This document shows positions 31,083 through 42,000 of a DNA stretch of 58,236 bases, piece after piece. Origin of the DNA: a virus. Numbering within the stretch: the first letter of the stretch is position 1; every line of letters begins with the position of its first letter. The notes under the pieces were generated by a model. The model was given only the letters and a program-made list of their open reading frames with translations, had not been told where the DNA came from and searched no databases. The DNA lies in the IMG/VR virus record IMGVR_UViG_3300024344_000011, positions 1 through 58,236 of that record; one strand, written 5' to 3'. The translations under genes and the position numbers were made by a program.

Positions 31083-32536
31083 TGGCAAGTACATATTCAA
31101 ATTCTTTACGATTAGAACTTATTGCTACCGGGGAACAAGCTGGTACATGGGGTTCTACTACCAATCGAAACATGGGAACTTTATTAGAGCAAGCAATATC
31201 TGGTTATGAAGTTATAACTATTTCTGGAGATACCACTCTTACAACAAATAATGGTCAAACAGATCAATCAAGAAATATGGTTCTTGATGTTCAAGGAACT
31301 ATTGGCACGACAGCAAATATTTATATTCCAGCCCAAGAAAAATTATATGTTGTAAAAAATGGAACAACGGGTGGACAAAGTATAGCAGTAAGAACAACTG
31401 GGCCTACAGGAACAAGTGTCACTATTCCAAATGGTAAAACAACAATTTTGTATGGCACGGGTTCTAATGTTTATACAGCTCTTACATTTACTGATGATTT
31501 AGATATAGACAACATTAATTTTACAGGAAACACAATTTCCTCCACAGATACAAACGGCAATATTGTGCTAACTCCAAACGGAACTGGAAGCGTGGTTCTT
31601 TCTAAAGATGTAACAGCAAGTCAAGCTTTAACAGTAACTACAAATTTAGCCGTGAATGGAAATACCACTTTAGGCGATGCCTCTGGAGATACAACAACAA
31701 TTAATGGTAATGCTGTTTCTATTCCTAATGGATTAAACTTTGATACAAATACTTTAGTATTAGATCAAACAAATAATAGAGTGGGTATTGGACAAGCTAA
31801 TCCGTCTTCTGCTCTTCATGTTGCTAATAGAACAATTACCGATGATTTTACTATAGGTGGCACGGGTGGTTATCAATTCCCTAGCTCTTCTGGAACTTCC
31901 GAACAAATTTTACAAATGAACAGTTCTGGAAATTTACAGTTTGTTGATATTGGAACAATTGGAGCATGGTCAACTGTAGGTAATGCTATAAGTGGTGGAG
32001 CAAATTCCATGACTATTTTTGGATCTGTTGCTTATGATGTATGGTGGGCTACTTATCGGTTACTTTTTGATGCTACAACTTTAACAACATTTAGAGTTGG
32101 TTTAGTCGATTCGGCTGGTAGCCAAGTATCTGCGAGTAACATATTTAACAGCACATTTATCTACCAAGATGTTTCAGGAGCTAGTGGAGGCGCTGTAACA
32201 TCAAATGCAAATAAATCTTCTAATGCAGCCACAGGAGTTATTGCTGTTGGAAGTGTTCCTTCTTCATCATCAACGGAAGTAGTTGTTGAGGGAACAATGT
32301 ATTTATTTAGAAATGCTCAATACTCTTCAGGAAATAATTTTGCTGGTAATGCTCAATCTACGTGTACAAAAGATGGTGGAGCAACTGGTGATATAGGTAC
32401 TACAAGTCAATGTTATATAAAGGAAGCGTCAGCAAATGCGACTGCTGTATATGGCTTAGTGTTTAGTGAATTAGGTGGCAACACCTTAAAATCAGGATCT
32501 CGTATAGATTTATATGGCGCATCATTCCCAACTTAA
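31082..32536 (+). CDS. Tail fibre protein
   Basis: 484 residues from the ATG at 31082, overlapping the previous TAA (TAATG). Starts MASTYSNSLRLELIATGEQA, then GTWGSTTNRNMGTLLEQAISGYE, the classic N-terminal domain of marine-phage tail fibres. Beta-repeat shaft (TLTTNNGQT, NIVLTPNGTGSVVLS, NRVGIGQANPSSALHV) and a C-terminal domain with disulfide-capable Cys near the end. A separate fibre from the array upstream. Confidence 0.75.
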   Translation: MASTYSNSLRLELIATGEQAGTWGSTTNRNMGTLLEQAISGYEVITISGDTTLTTNNGQTDQSRNMVLDVQGTIGTTANIYIPAQEKLYVVKNGTTGGQSIAVRTTGPTGTSVTIPNGKTTILYGTGSNVYTALTFTDDLDIDNINFTGNTISSTDTNGNIVLTPNGTGSVVLSKDVTASQALTVTTNLAVNGNTTLGDASGDTTTINGNAVSIPNGLNFDTNTLVLDQTNNRVGIGQANPSSALHVANRTITDDFTIGGTGGYQFPSSSGTSEQILQMNSSGNLQFVDIGTIGAWSTVGNAISGGANSMTIFGSVAYDVWWATYRLLFDATTLTTFRVGLVDSAGSQVSASNIFNSTFIYQDVSGASGGAVTSNANKSSNAATGVIAVGSVPSSSSTEVVVEGTMYLFRNAQYSSGNNFAGNAQSTCTKDGGATGDIGTTSQCYIKEASANATAVYGLVFSELGGNTLKSGSRIDLYGASFPT

Positions 32537-32544
32537 GGTAAACA

Positions 32545-34623
32545 ATGCTAGAGAATGTTCAATTCAAACCTGGAGTTATAAAAGAAGGAACACGCTATTC
32601 AAATGAGGGTGGATGGTATGATTCTGACAAAGTAAGATTTCGTTCAGGTTTTCCAGAAAAAATAGGTGGTTGGGAGAAAAGAGGAAGTAATACTTTTCAA
32701 GGAACTTGTCGTAGCTTAAATCAATGGGCTGCTATTGACGGAAGTCAATATATAGGTGTTGGAACTAATCTTAAATTTTATGTATCTGAAGGTGAAGCTT
32801 ATAATGATATTACACCAACGAGAAAAACTTCTTCACTAACAAATCCATTTACAACTGTTAACGGATCTACTTTAGTTACCGTAACTGATGCGGGCCATAA
32901 TGCTGGTCAAAATGATTTTGTAACTTTTTCGGGAAGTGGCGCTGTTGGTGGAGTTCCAGCAGTAGATTTTAATAAAGAACATCAAATAGTTACAATTATT
33001 GATAATGATAACTACACAATAAATGTATCCACCTCTGCGAGTTCAGCAGTAAATGGAGGTGGTTCAGTTAATGCTGTTTATCAGATTAACACGGGTTCAG
33101 TGGACTATACAGCTGGTGTAGGTTTTGGAGCTGGTTTTTTTGGTGGAACACAAACAGGAGTGCAATCAACAACTACAACAGGCACTAACAGTGCTGGAGC
33201 AGCTACTATTAATGTAGTATCCACTGCTGGTTTTACAGTAACAGGAACAATATTAATTAATGAAGAATTAATAACTTATGGAGCATTAACAGCCACATCT
33301 TTTACTAGCTGTACGAGAGGTCAATCAGGAACACAAGACGCAACACATACAGCTGGAGCTATTGTTCAACAAGCCGATACTTTTATCGGATGGGGTAATG
33401 CAGCCACATCATTAACAGACGGCCAACAATTACGATTATGGGGTAAAGATAATTTTGGTGAAGATTTAGTATTTAATGTTAATAATGGTGGTGTGTATTA
33501 TTGGGATAAATCAGGTGGCGTTTCTGCTGCTAGTGTTGCTTTGTCTGCGAAGGCTGGGGCTGATGGATTTGCGCCAACGGTAGCAACACAAGCTCTTGTT
33601 AGTGAACTAGGTAAACACGTTGTGTGTTTAGGAGCTAATGAACACGGATCTAGCACACAAGATCCTATGCTTATTCGATGGTCTGATACAGAAAATCCTA
33701 ATGTATGGCAAGTTTTAAATGAAAATAGTGCAGGTGATTACAGGCTATCTTCAGGTAGTAAAATTATTGGTGGTATAAAAACACGACAAGAAATACTTAT
33801 TTGGACTGATACTTCTTTATATTCTATGAATTATACGGGTTCAGCTTTTGTTTTCAGTTTTAGTTTAATGGATGAAGGTACTTCTATCTTATCTCCAAAT
33901 GCAGCAATAAATGCCAACAATAATATTTTCTTTGCTGATAGCGAGAACTTTTATGTATATGCGGGTTCTGTTCAAACTTTACCATGTAGTGTAAGAAATT
34001 ATGTTTTTGATGATATTAATTTATCTCAAAGATATAAAGTTTTTGCTGCTGGAAATGAAAACTTTAATGAAGTGTCTTGGTTTTATCCAAGCGCTGATTC
34101 TACCGAAGTAAATAGATATGTTACTTATAATTACTTAGACCAAACCTGGACTGTTGGCACAATGGATAGAACAGCTTGGGATGATGTAGGAACTTCTGTT
34201 ACTAACCCTATAGCTGCTGGAACAAATAATTACATTTACAATCAAGAAACAGGGGACGATGATGACGGTTCAGCTATGACAGCTTATATCGAATCAAGTG
34301 ACATAGATATTGGTTCTGGTAATCAAATGATGTTTATTAGAAGAATTTTACCTGACATATATTTTTATGGAACAGCATCTTCACAAGACATGAATATAAT
34401 TGTCAAGGTTAGAGATTATTCATCTAGTTTGAATCCTCCCATAACAGATCAAACATTTACTTTTCAAACAGGAGCAGCTAATAGCGGAACAACAGGATCA
34501 CAACAATTATATTCTCGTATAAGAAGTAGGCAAGCAGCATTTCGTTTTGAAACCAATACTGTAGGTCAGCAGTGGAGAATAGGGGGAGTAAGACTAGATA
34601 TGAAAGCGGATGGTAGAAGATGA
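32545..34623 (+). CDS. Tail nozzle / DNA stabilisation protein (P22 gp10-like)
   Basis: 692 residues. N-terminal LENVQFKPGVIKEGTRYSNE with GWYDSDKVRFRSGFPEKIGG is the hallmark of the gp10-like family forming the tail nozzle. A beta-propeller-like body follows (RQEILIWTDTSLYSM, IFFADSENFYVYAG, PCSVRNYVFDDIN). An internal domain at about 100-260 with a hydrophobic, Gly-rich insert may be a module peculiar to this branch. The TGA overlaps the next ATG (ATGA). Confidence 0.75.
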   Translation: MLENVQFKPGVIKEGTRYSNEGGWYDSDKVRFRSGFPEKIGGWEKRGSNTFQGTCRSLNQWAAIDGSQYIGVGTNLKFYVSEGEAYNDITPTRKTSSLTNPFTTVNGSTLVTVTDAGHNAGQNDFVTFSGSGAVGGVPAVDFNKEHQIVTIIDNDNYTINVSTSASSAVNGGGSVNAVYQINTGSVDYTAGVGFGAGFFGGTQTGVQSTTTTGTNSAGAATINVVSTAGFTVTGTILINEELITYGALTATSFTSCTRGQSGTQDATHTAGAIVQQADTFIGWGNAATSLTDGQQLRLWGKDNFGEDLVFNVNNGGVYYWDKSGGVSAASVALSAKAGADGFAPTVATQALVSELGKHVVCLGANEHGSSTQDPMLIRWSDTENPNVWQVLNENSAGDYRLSSGSKIIGGIKTRQEILIWTDTSLYSMNYTGSAFVFSFSLMDEGTSILSPNAAINANNNIFFADSENFYVYAGSVQTLPCSVRNYVFDDINLSQRYKVFAAGNENFNEVSWFYPSADSTEVNRYVTYNYLDQTWTVGTMDRTAWDDVGTSVTNPIAAGTNNYIYNQETGDDDDGSAMTAYIESSDIDIGSGNQMMFIRRILPDIYFYGTASSQDMNIIVKVRDYSSSLNPPITDQTFTFQTGAANSGTTGSQQLYSRIRSRQAAFRFETNTVGQQWRIGGVRLDMKADGRR

Positions 34624-34796
34624 CAAAAGTACCTGAACAAGCTCTTACCAAAACTACTTTACCTTTACCCGAAAGAAACTACACAGAATCGTATTTTCGT
34701 AGATTAGTAGGGGATATTCAAAGAATATTTTCAAGTATACAAACAGCAGAGGAGACAAGAGAAGAGTCTGAGACTTACTCTTGGTTTATAAGTTAA
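34620..34796 (+). CDS. Small protein (58 aa) after the nozzle gene
   Basis: A 59-codon frame from ATG 34620 (overlapping the previous TGA) to TAA 34796 (overlapping the next ATG). MTKVPEQALTKTTLPLPERN is followed by ESYFRRLVGDIQRIFSSIQT and an acidic tail. The PLPERNYTE...RRL form recurs in small genes near the nozzle gene of other marine phages. Function unknown. Confidence 0.6.
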   Translation: MTKVPEQALTKTTLPLPERNYTESYFRRLVGDIQRIFSSIQTAEETREESETYSWFIS

Positions 34797-35125
34797 TGGC
34801 AAGAGCCTATTTAAATATTGTTAAAAATGGGTTATCTTCAGGTGATAATACAATTTATACTTGTCCTAGCGGTGGACAAGCTATAATTAAAGTTGTAAAT
34901 ATATATAATGCTTCCGCAGGAGCTATCACAGTTTCTACAAAAGTATTAGATAGTTCCGCTAGTGTCACAGGAGTGTGGGACGAAGCATCCGTGTCTGCAA
35001 ACACACAAGAAAGAGTCCTCCAAAACGGAGAAATTATAGTTTTGGAAGCAAATGATATATTAAAAATTAATGCCGGAAGTGGTTCGGTAATTGATGCTAT
35101 AATATCATTGCTTCAGATAACATGA
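34796..35125 (+). CDS. Small beta-rich virion protein (109 aa)
   Basis: 109 residues from ATG 34796 (TAATG overlap). MARAYLNIVKNGLSSGDNTI, then YTCPSGGQAIIKVVNIYNAS and a regular beta pattern. It resembles small tail-associated proteins (collar or spike) by composition and position only. Confidence 0.55.
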   Translation: MARAYLNIVKNGLSSGDNTIYTCPSGGQAIIKVVNIYNASAGAITVSTKVLDSSASVTGVWDEASVSANTQERVLQNGEIIVLEANDILKINAGSGSVIDAIISLLQIT

Positions 35126-35132
35126 GGTCAAT

Positions 35133-36236
35133 ATGGGATTCTGGTCAGATTTAGGTTCAAATATAGCAAGTTCAGCAGGAAATGTATTTAATTACGGTAA
35201 AAATGCTGCCCTTGATTATTTTAGCCCTGAAAATTTAATTGAAAGTGGTTTATATACTTTATTAGCTGGAGGAAACAAAGGTGATTATTTTAAAAATGCT
35301 GGAATAAATACCTTGTTAAGAAACTCAGGTCAAATATTAGATCCTCGTCTAAGAAGAGAATCACAAAAAGTAGAAGAAAGAAACATTAATACAAACCAAA
35401 AAAGAAGTGGCCCTCCTGTAGCTGGTTCCGCTAGAACAGTTCTAACTAATAATCCAGGTGGTGGCATTGAGGACTTAAGAATGAACCTTTCATTTGAAGA
35501 AGGAAATCCTCTTGAACCCATTCCTTTAAGTCAAAATGTAAATTTTAATGATAATAATAAACCTGGTCTTTTAAGTTTAGGGGGTGGTCAAGGCACTAGA
35601 GGTGGATTTGATATGGGTAGTATTGAAACTAGAGATGAACCTATAATAAATCAAAGCACGGGAGAAGTCACAGGCATTATGAGGTATTATAGCACGGGCG
35701 CAGTTGAACAATTAGATAGAGACGGAAATATTATAGGAGAGGCTGGTAGATTTCTTCGTCAACCTAATCAAAGACCTGCTTACTTTGGAAGAGGGACAGG
35801 AGGATTTTTAAGTGATATTGCTGAACATGGTATGGGAACAGAAATCAATAAACTTCTTCTTAAAAAATTATTTCCTGATCAATTTAGAACAAGAAGAGAA
35901 GCTACAGAGTTAGCAAATTTAGAATATCAAAGACAAACAGAAGAAGCTAATAAAAGATTTGGAGGAGATCAATTATTCTCTAACATGATGAGCAGAAGAA
36001 GAGGAATGGCTAAAGGTGGTATTGCAAATTTAGCTGGAGGTGGATTTCCTAGAAAAACAGGAGGTATAAATGGGCCTGGTACAGGAACATCTGATGATAT
36101 TCCTGCTATGTTATCTGATGGGGAATTTGTTATGACAGCAGAAGCAGTCAGAAATGCGGGTGGAGGCTCTAGAGAAAAAGGAACACAAAAAATGTATGCT
36201 CTAATGGATAGTTTAGAAAATGCGAGAGGTGTGTAA
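35133..36236 (+). CDS. Virion protein with GG motif and 'GTGTSD.IPAMLS.GEFV' element
   Basis: 367 residues. N-terminus GFWSDLGSNIASSAGNVF. Residues about 289-320 carry MAKGGIANLAGGGFPRKTGG, followed by GPGTGTSDDIPAMLSDGEFV and AEAVRNAGGG. The latter element recurs widely in phage internal virion and tail proteins. Its function is not established. First of a run of large internal-virion candidates. ATG of the next gene overlaps its TAA. Confidence 0.65.
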   Translation: MGFWSDLGSNIASSAGNVFNYGKNAALDYFSPENLIESGLYTLLAGGNKGDYFKNAGINTLLRNSGQILDPRLRRESQKVEERNINTNQKRSGPPVAGSARTVLTNNPGGGIEDLRMNLSFEEGNPLEPIPLSQNVNFNDNNKPGLLSLGGGQGTRGGFDMGSIETRDEPIINQSTGEVTGIMRYYSTGAVEQLDRDGNIIGEAGRFLRQPNQRPAYFGRGTGGFLSDIAEHGMGTEINKLLLKKLFPDQFRTRREATELANLEYQRQTEEANKRFGGDQLFSNMMSRRRGMAKGGIANLAGGGFPRKTGGINGPGTGTSDDIPAMLSDGEFVMTAEAVRNAGGGSREKGTQKMYALMDSLENARGV

Positions 36237-37264
36237 TGGCTACAGAATATAGTTCAGTAAGTGCTGTTGAGAACCGATTAGATCCAAGTCAAAAAGCCGT
36301 TTATGATTCTGTTTTAAGATCAGCAATGGGACTTGTTACAGGCGCTTCTCCTATATATGATACAGAGGGAAATTTTACAGGATTTGGGCCAGCTCCTGAA
36401 GGATATAGTGCATTTAGTCCTGATGCTTATATGCGTAATATTGCTCCTCTAACAGGATTAGAAACAGCAGGATATGAAGCAGCAGCTAGAGGTATTGGTC
36501 AATTTATGCCTTACCTACAAGATGCTAGAAACCTTTACGGAGAACAAGCAGGTCTCACTAGGTCAGTTCTTCCTTATGTAAAAGAAGGAATATTATCTAG
36601 TCGTTATGGACAAGATTTACTTCAAGATAGTTTAGATCCAAATGCTTTTACCGAACAAGTTGCTGATAATCTTACTGCAAGATTAGAAGATAGAGAAGCA
36701 CGACAATTGGCTGCTTTAGATAGACAGGCAGCTGGAGCTGGGGCATTAGGTGGTTCTCGCTTTGGTTTAGAAAGAGCTAACATTCAAGATGATACAAGTA
36801 GAGCATTAACTGAAGGTTTAGGTAATTTATATTATAGTGAGTTTGATAACTTTAGAAATAGGCAAGGTAATGTAGGACAACAATATGCTAATATAGGAAC
36901 AGGGATTGCTAACCTTGGCTCTACTTATGGAAACTTAGGAACATTGTTAGGTACAACTGCTAGTAACATGGCTACTCTTGGAGCAAATGCTCAAGATTTA
37001 TACGGACAAGATGTAGGAACAGCTATTGGATATGGAGAAAATTTAAGAGGTTATAATCAAAACTTATTAGATACTGCTCAACAAAATATATATGCAGAGC
37101 AATCACGACCTTTCTCAGAATTAGGTTTTATTCAAGAATTAGGAGGTATGGTAACACCTGGTTTATATGGAATGCCAACACCATTCCCGGTAGGAACTTC
37201 TTCCGCAGCTAAAGCTGCTACAGGAATTGCCGGATTTAATCCATTTGGAGGTGGTAGTGTATAG
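36236..37264 (+). CDS. Internal virion protein candidate, glycine-rich helical
   Basis: 342 residues. N-terminal charged helices, DREARQLAALDRQAAGAGAL, then a long segment of G/A/N/L/Y-rich sequence (NIGTGIANLGSTYGNLGTLL) resembling the flexible regions of ejection proteins. It follows the previous gene by one-base overlap and overlaps the next by eight. Role inferred from position. Confidence 0.6.
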   Translation: MATEYSSVSAVENRLDPSQKAVYDSVLRSAMGLVTGASPIYDTEGNFTGFGPAPEGYSAFSPDAYMRNIAPLTGLETAGYEAAARGIGQFMPYLQDARNLYGEQAGLTRSVLPYVKEGILSSRYGQDLLQDSLDPNAFTEQVADNLTARLEDREARQLAALDRQAAGAGALGGSRFGLERANIQDDTSRALTEGLGNLYYSEFDNFRNRQGNVGQQYANIGTGIANLGSTYGNLGTLLGTTASNMATLGANAQDLYGQDVGTAIGYGENLRGYNQNLLDTAQQNIYAEQSRPFSELGFIQELGGMVTPGLYGMPTPFPVGTSSAAKAATGIAGFNPFGGGSV

Positions 37265-39023
37265 AACTACGGGAATAGCTAAACTTAGAAGAGGAGGCCC
37301 TCCTCCTAGACCTTTTGATTATTTTGATGCTGATGATATAGATAAAAAAGCAAAAAATACTAGAAAGAAACCACCAGTTAAAAACAATATATTTAATAGA
37401 GGAAAAGGAATAGTAAGTAATCTTTATAATAGAGCATCACCGTATGTTAAAAAAGCACTTCCTTATGCAAAAAATATAAACAAACTTAAACCTTTTATGA
37501 AACCTGCTGGTGCTGTAGCTGGAATAGCTGCGCTTCCTGTTATCGGTCAAAATCCAGAACTAAATCCTTTTTCAGATAGACAACCATTTCAAATTAAACC
37601 TAAAGCTTTAGGCTCTCCTTTATTAGGAAGAGAAAATGAGGAAGAAACTTTAAGAAGATATGTTGAAGGAAGAGATGGATATGATCCTCGCATTGTTGCA
37701 GGTAGTTTAAGAAGAGGTCTAGCAAATGTAATTCCTTTTAAAAATCCATTATTAGAAGGAACATATCAAAATCCAAATATATTAAGAGGAGGATTAGACT
37801 CAAGAGAAGCTTTTGAAGAAACTATTGATAATGCTAAAGACCAATTAGGATTAGGTCTTGCTGGAAGATTTGCTAATTTATTTAAAGCTACACGAGCAGG
37901 AGAAATAACAACAGCTCAAAAAGTTGGTAGATGGTTAGATAGTAACAAAGATAAATTATATGCAATGTCTACTAAAGATACTGATTCTGCAAAAATGTTT
38001 ATTGAAACCTTACAATCCCCTGAAGGAATAAAAAACTTAATGTTAGCAGAAGATCCTGATACTTATTATGAAATATTTGCTGACGAAGAAAGACCTCCTA
38101 AAGCCCCTGAAGATGAATCGTTACCTGAACCAGGTTTAACTGATGAACAGAAAAAAGCTTTAGAAGATGCTCAAGCTCTTCGAGATGCTGATAAAGAAAT
38201 ACTTAGAAGCCAAGCTATTAGAGGAAACCCTATATCACCAGAAATAGAAGATAAAGCTTTAACAGCTGGTATGTATGGTGGTAGCCCTGAAGACACAGCA
38301 TTTGCATTCTTAGAAGATGCTGAAGTTACAAGATTGGTAGAAGAAGATAAGAAAAGGAAATTTGATTTAGAAAAAGCAAAAATTGACGGAACAGGGTATA
38401 ACAAAACTCCAAGAACAGTTGATTTTGGTATGGACACTAAACTTGCTATTTATGATCCTACTCCAGGTGGATTAGCAAAAGGAGCAAAACCATATATTAC
38501 TGATGAACAATATCTTGATGCATCAAGTGCTATAACAACATCTATTGAAAATTATAATGAAATAGTACAAAGATTTGATGAATTAGAAAATTTCTTAATT
38601 AGTGATGACTTAACAAGTTTGGGAGCTTACTTAAAAACTCTTGGAACAAGAACAGCTACAGCCTTAAGTGGTATTGATGATTTGGCATCCTCTCAAGATA
38701 AGTACAACTCTATTGCAAAAGCAGTTCAGGCTTATTTTACTAAAGATTTTTTACAAGAAAGTGGAAGAACAATTTCTAATATAGATAGAGAGTTAATAAA
38801 TCAAATAATGCCTCAAATAGGTCTTAATAGTGTAGGTATATCTCAAGATTTATTATTAGAAAAATTAAGAAATGCTAAAGAACAAATAACTCAGAAGTTA
38901 GATGAAAAAGGTTCAAGACTAAATGCTTTAGGAATATATAATCCTAAAATGGCCCAACAATTTATATTAAGCCAACAAGAAGAAATTGAATTAGATAAAT
39001 TAAGAAAACAACAAGACTTTTAA
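37257..39023 (+). CDS. Internal virion protein candidate (588 aa)
   Basis: Start chosen at GTG 37257, which has GGAGG (37247-37251) five bases upstream, rather than a TTG at 37227. MYRTTGIAKLRRGGPPPRPF begins with another G-rich basic patch. The body is helical and highly charged (RDGYDPRIVAGSLRRGLANV, DAQALRDADKEILRSQAIRG, FLISDDLTSLGAYLKTLGTR), ending in a Gln-rich coiled coil. No enzymatic motif recognised. Confidence 0.6.
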   Translation: MYRTTGIAKLRRGGPPPRPFDYFDADDIDKKAKNTRKKPPVKNNIFNRGKGIVSNLYNRASPYVKKALPYAKNINKLKPFMKPAGAVAGIAALPVIGQNPELNPFSDRQPFQIKPKALGSPLLGRENEEETLRRYVEGRDGYDPRIVAGSLRRGLANVIPFKNPLLEGTYQNPNILRGGLDSREAFEETIDNAKDQLGLGLAGRFANLFKATRAGEITTAQKVGRWLDSNKDKLYAMSTKDTDSAKMFIETLQSPEGIKNLMLAEDPDTYYEIFADEERPPKAPEDESLPEPGLTDEQKKALEDAQALRDADKEILRSQAIRGNPISPEIEDKALTAGMYGGSPEDTAFAFLEDAEVTRLVEEDKKRKFDLEKAKIDGTGYNKTPRTVDFGMDTKLAIYDPTPGGLAKGAKPYITDEQYLDASSAITTSIENYNEIVQRFDELENFLISDDLTSLGAYLKTLGTRTATALSGIDDLASSQDKYNSIAKAVQAYFTKDFLQESGRTISNIDRELINQIMPQIGLNSVGISQDLLLEKLRNAKEQITQKLDEKGSRLNALGIYNPKMAQQFILSQQEEIELDKLRKQQDF

Positions 39024-39037
39024 AGGAAAATAGTTAA

Positions 39038-42000
39038 ATGGCTTTAAGTCCTAAAGATGAGTTAGTTATAAGAAAAGGTATTCAAGACGGTAAGTTTGAT
39101 GAACAAACTACTGAAATAATGATAAATGCCTTAAAAGGTGATGAGGGGGCATTAAGTCAAATTTCTCCTTCTACTCCTTATTCTGCTCTTAAAAACAGAT
39201 TATCTTCTAACAGAAAAAATAAAATTACTACTTCAGGAAAAGATTATTTTGATAAAGATGTAGATTACAAAACAGGAGTGCAAAACTTAGGCTTTAGGTC
39301 TAAGTGGGCGAGAAGAGATAACGATGAAGAAAGAGATTTATTTCTTAATAAATCTGTTGGAGAAAAAGGTATTGATTGGGATAGAGATACCCAAGGTCGT
39401 TATGTTCTTACGCCAAGAGGACAACAAAAAATTGGTCTTAATGCTACAGAAAAAAAGTTAGCTATTGATGAAACGGGTATGTCATTTGATGATGTTATAG
39501 AATTTTTTTCAGCTTATGGCGCTCCAATAGCTCTTGGTACGGCAGGCGCAATAGCCGCTCCTTTAACAGGCGGAGCATCATTAGGAGTTTTACCATATTT
39601 AGGATTAACTTCATTAGGGGCTGGAGCCGGAACTTTTGCTGGGGTATTAGCTGACGAAGGTATTGAGGCTATTGAAGGGTATCAAGCAGAAAAAGCAACA
39701 GATGTATTTCAAAGAGCAGCTTTAGAAGCTTTGTTTGCCGCTGCCGCTGAAGGTGTGGTAGGTGGAGCTATTTTAGGTGGGTTAAGAGTTGCTAAAGGCC
39801 CAGGGGCAAGTTTAACTCCAGGTTTAGGAGGAGCAAGAGGAGAAGCTACTCAAAGTAATTTTGCAGAAGCTATTCTTAAAAAAGATAAAAGTTTATTACC
39901 TCCTGAAATAGCTAAAGGAAAAGGAAGTTTGTTTGAAACTATTCTTGATCCGGCTAATGCTAACAAAGTTGTAGAAATTGAGGGCCAACAAGTAACACTA
40001 GGGCAACTTGGACAAGATGTTGCCAACATGATGCCTAATGTTAAAAACCTTTCAGACAAAGAAATATTAGCTACCGCTCAAAAAGTTGCAGAAGTTATTT
40101 TTCCTAACAAAAAAGCACAAGCAAGAAATGCTCAAGCTTTTGCATCTGCTATAAGAGCTATGAAAGGTATGTTAAATAAAAAGAAAACACTTAATCCTAG
40201 TGATATTCAAAAAGCTCTTAATGATGCTTTTCCTGACGATAAAGTTTTAAAAGAAAACATTGATGTAACAAGCAATAAATTAACTCAATTATTGCAAGAA
40301 GCTTTTGGTAAAAAAGGTGTGAAAAGTATTAAAGGAAGAAAAGGTAGTCCTAAACTTTTAGACGAAAATGAAATTGCACAAAGAATTGAAGTAGGAAAAA
40401 GAATTTTTCAAAATCAAACTAATGCTGGGTACTTAGCAGTTGAAAATTTACTAAATAATGTAAGTAAAGATTTTTTACCCAAACTAAACAGTGATGGATT
40501 ATTGTTTTCAAAAATTGCAGATGAACTTGATGAAATTTCTAAAACTGTTTTTAATGGTAAAGAATTAAAAAAGTTTTCTGATTTTTTAAGAACTAAAACA
40601 AAACCTTCATCTTCTTTAAGTGAGTTAAATCATATTAGATCTGTTTTAAGAGGTGTTGCATTTGACGGAACTATTGATGATGCAGCTAAGAAAGCCGCTA
40701 GAGAAGGTGTTAAAACTTTAGATAAAAAAATTAATTTTTTTAAAGAACAACTAGGAACATTAGCTAGGTCAAAATCAGGAAGAGGAATAAAAAAAGGTGT
40801 TAAAAGAGATGTAGAAAAAGCTTTTAAAGTATTAGATGATACAGAGCAATTTTATAAAGACGGCATAGGTAAGTTTAGATCAAAAGAAATAGAAGAAATT
40901 TTAATTAAAGCTCAAGCAGATGGTTTAAGGTTTGATGATATTGTTAATTTAGTAGGAGATAAAAAAGGTTTAAACTTGTTATTAAATGTAATGAACCCTA
41001 CAAGGTTAAAAACCTTTCAACCTTTTAAAGATAGAAGATTAACTCAAGCTATAAAATTTTCTGAAACAGAATCGCCGTTAGTTACTAACTATATTAATAA
41101 AAATTTAAGAGCTAATGCTTCTGAACAAACAATAAACAATGATCCTTTTGTTCAGTATATGAGAGCAGCTCAAAAAGAAAACATGGAAATTAATAAATTA
41201 ATTAATGAAACTTTAGGTAAGGGAAGTACAAGAACAGATCAATTATTAAAAAAATCTTTAGCAGCAGCTCATTGGACAAGAATGTTTGGAGATGAAGCTT
41301 TAACAAATAGCAAGGGTTTTGGCCTTCAGCCAAAAGGGGGCGTGTCTGAGATAGGGGTGGAAAGCCAAATGGTTATCAATCCTAAAAATCTTTGGAAAGA
41401 ATTTACTGAAAACAAATATGCTTTAGAGGAAATTTACGGAAAAACAGAATATAAAGAATTAGTAGATATTTTAAAAACAATGAAAGACGATGCTGTTGAT
41501 GCTTTACCCTTAAGTAATTTTACAGACATTGCTGGGAAAAGAGCAGGCACTTTAATTAATAGGTTAAAAGAACAAAAACAAGCTTTAGACTTTCAACAAA
41601 CTAGAGGTGATACTGTAAGAGCTATTCTAGCAGCTAGAAATAATCCTGATGCTTTATCTCAATTAGGAAAAAGATTTATTAAGGCAGATGTTAGCCCAAC
41701 TGAAGTTACAGAATTAAAAAGTGTTTTAATTACTAATGGAGGTTTAAGCAAACAACAAGCCGATGATTTATTTACAGATATGGCTCTTGAAAAGATACTT
41801 CCTACAGCAGATCAATTAGCAGGTGATGATTTAATGAATGGAATAATTACTAACCAATTAGATAATTTTGTAGGAGATGGGGCAAAATATAATAGAGAGC
41901 TTTTAGAAGAATTGTTTGGTGGAGGTCAGCAAGGAAAAATTGTTTATGATAATTTAAAAGATTTATGGAGATATTCTAAATTAATTTCAGAAAGCAGTAC